NCBI GenBank assembly: GCA_036525535.1
Contig: DATDAH010000284.1
Location: 1-12,462 of the forward strand
Direction of reading: 5' to 3'
Length of the DNA: 12,462 nucleotides
From: DATDAH01 sp036525535
Lineage (GTDB): Bacteria > Actinomycetota > Acidimicrobiia > Acidimicrobiales > DATDAH01
Made by a program: the position numbers and the translations under genes. Positions 12,264 through 12,462 of the stretch are shown piece by piece; the first letter of the stretch is position 1, and the number at the start of each line of letters is the position of its first letter. The notes beneath the pieces were generated by a model. The model searched no databases, had not been told where the DNA came from, and saw only the letters and a program-made list of their open reading frames with translations.

Positions 12264-12462
12264 TCAGGGGTTGCTGGGGCTCGCCCGGCGAAGGCCGAGG
12301 TCGTCGAGGCGAGCCGGCGTGCTGTCGATGTCGGTGCCGAGGATGGCGGCGATGGCCTGCAGGTCGTCACGGCGGATCGTGAGCACCCGGCCGTTGAAGT
12401 CCTGGCGCTGGACCTGGATCATCGACAGGTACCGGTTCAACATGTCGGCCTCGGGTCCTGAA
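12264..12462 (-). CDS. C-terminal end of an unrecognised protein (runs off the window)
   Basis: An open frame enters from the window edge (first full codon at 12461-12459) and ends at TGA 12264-12266, giving 65 residues. It contains MLNRYLSMIQVQRQDFNG, VLTIRRDDLQAIAAIL and a polar tail RRASPSNP. The composition and codon pattern look like a genuine gene, and the stop lies 23 nt before the hemW start, so the two could be co-transcribed. The Q/R-rich helix followed by an acidic helix does not identify a family for me. A short internal ATG start at 12443 is also possible, giving a 59-residue protein. No function is proposed. Confidence 0.6.
   Translation of the reverse strand, partial: SGPEADMLNRYLSMIQVQRQDFNGRVLTIRRDDLQAIAAILGTDIDSTPARLDDLGLRRASPSNP

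Noticed and set aside
1..12462. Search for tRNA or rRNA genes, CRISPR arrays, insertion sequences and attachment sites
   Set aside because: No cloverleaf-like sequence, regular spacer-repeat array, transposase motif or paired terminal repeats were seen. The region looks like stable chromosomal content.

Overview
The window is very GC-rich, densely coded DNA with many 4-bp gene overlaps and GTG starts. Together with the apparently leaderless promoters and GlnR-type sites described below, this points to a high-GC actinobacterium. A lineage such as Acidimicrobiia is possible, but that is inference; no rRNA or lineage marker is present.

Region 1 (about 1-5757, + strand) is the distal part of a Tad/Flp (type IVc) pilus locus. 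In order it holds the end of a CpaF/TadA secretion ATPase, TadB, TadC, a tiny pilin-like protein, a TadE-like minor pilin, a second TadE-like protein, a TadG-like protein, a membrane-anchored pseudokinase with an extracytoplasmic DxDxDG/FG-GAP-like domain, and a polytopic protein ending in a LysM domain. Nearly every junction is an ATGA, GTGA or CTGA overlap, so this reads as one operon. The exception is the pilin-like gene, which has its own strong Shine-Dalgarno sequence. An imperfect hairpin closes the region.

Region 2 (about 5823-11175, - strand) is a nitrogen-assimilation cluster. It contains two tandem, non-identical ammonium transporter/PII pairs (amtB-glnK twice). Downstream of these lies a three-gene operon: an OmpR/PhoB-type winged-helix regulator with a compressed, atypical N-terminal domain; a coupled two-TM small protein; and a small protein resembling the regulator's N-terminal domain without a DNA-binding domain.

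The best regulatory signal is upstream of the first amtB. Four 5-mers, spaced exactly 11 bp apart, match the actinobacterial GlnR box (gTnAC-n6-GaAAC repeated). Related 11-bp arrays precede the second amtB and the regulator. In all three the last 5-mer lies exactly 10 nt before a -10-like hexamer. The simplest reading is that the regulator is a divergent GlnR counterpart controlling both amtB-glnK units and itself, with the two small partner proteins as uncharacterised modulators.

Region 3 (about 11176-12462, - strand) holds hemW (radical SAM heme chaperone) and the C-terminal end of an unrecognised gene.
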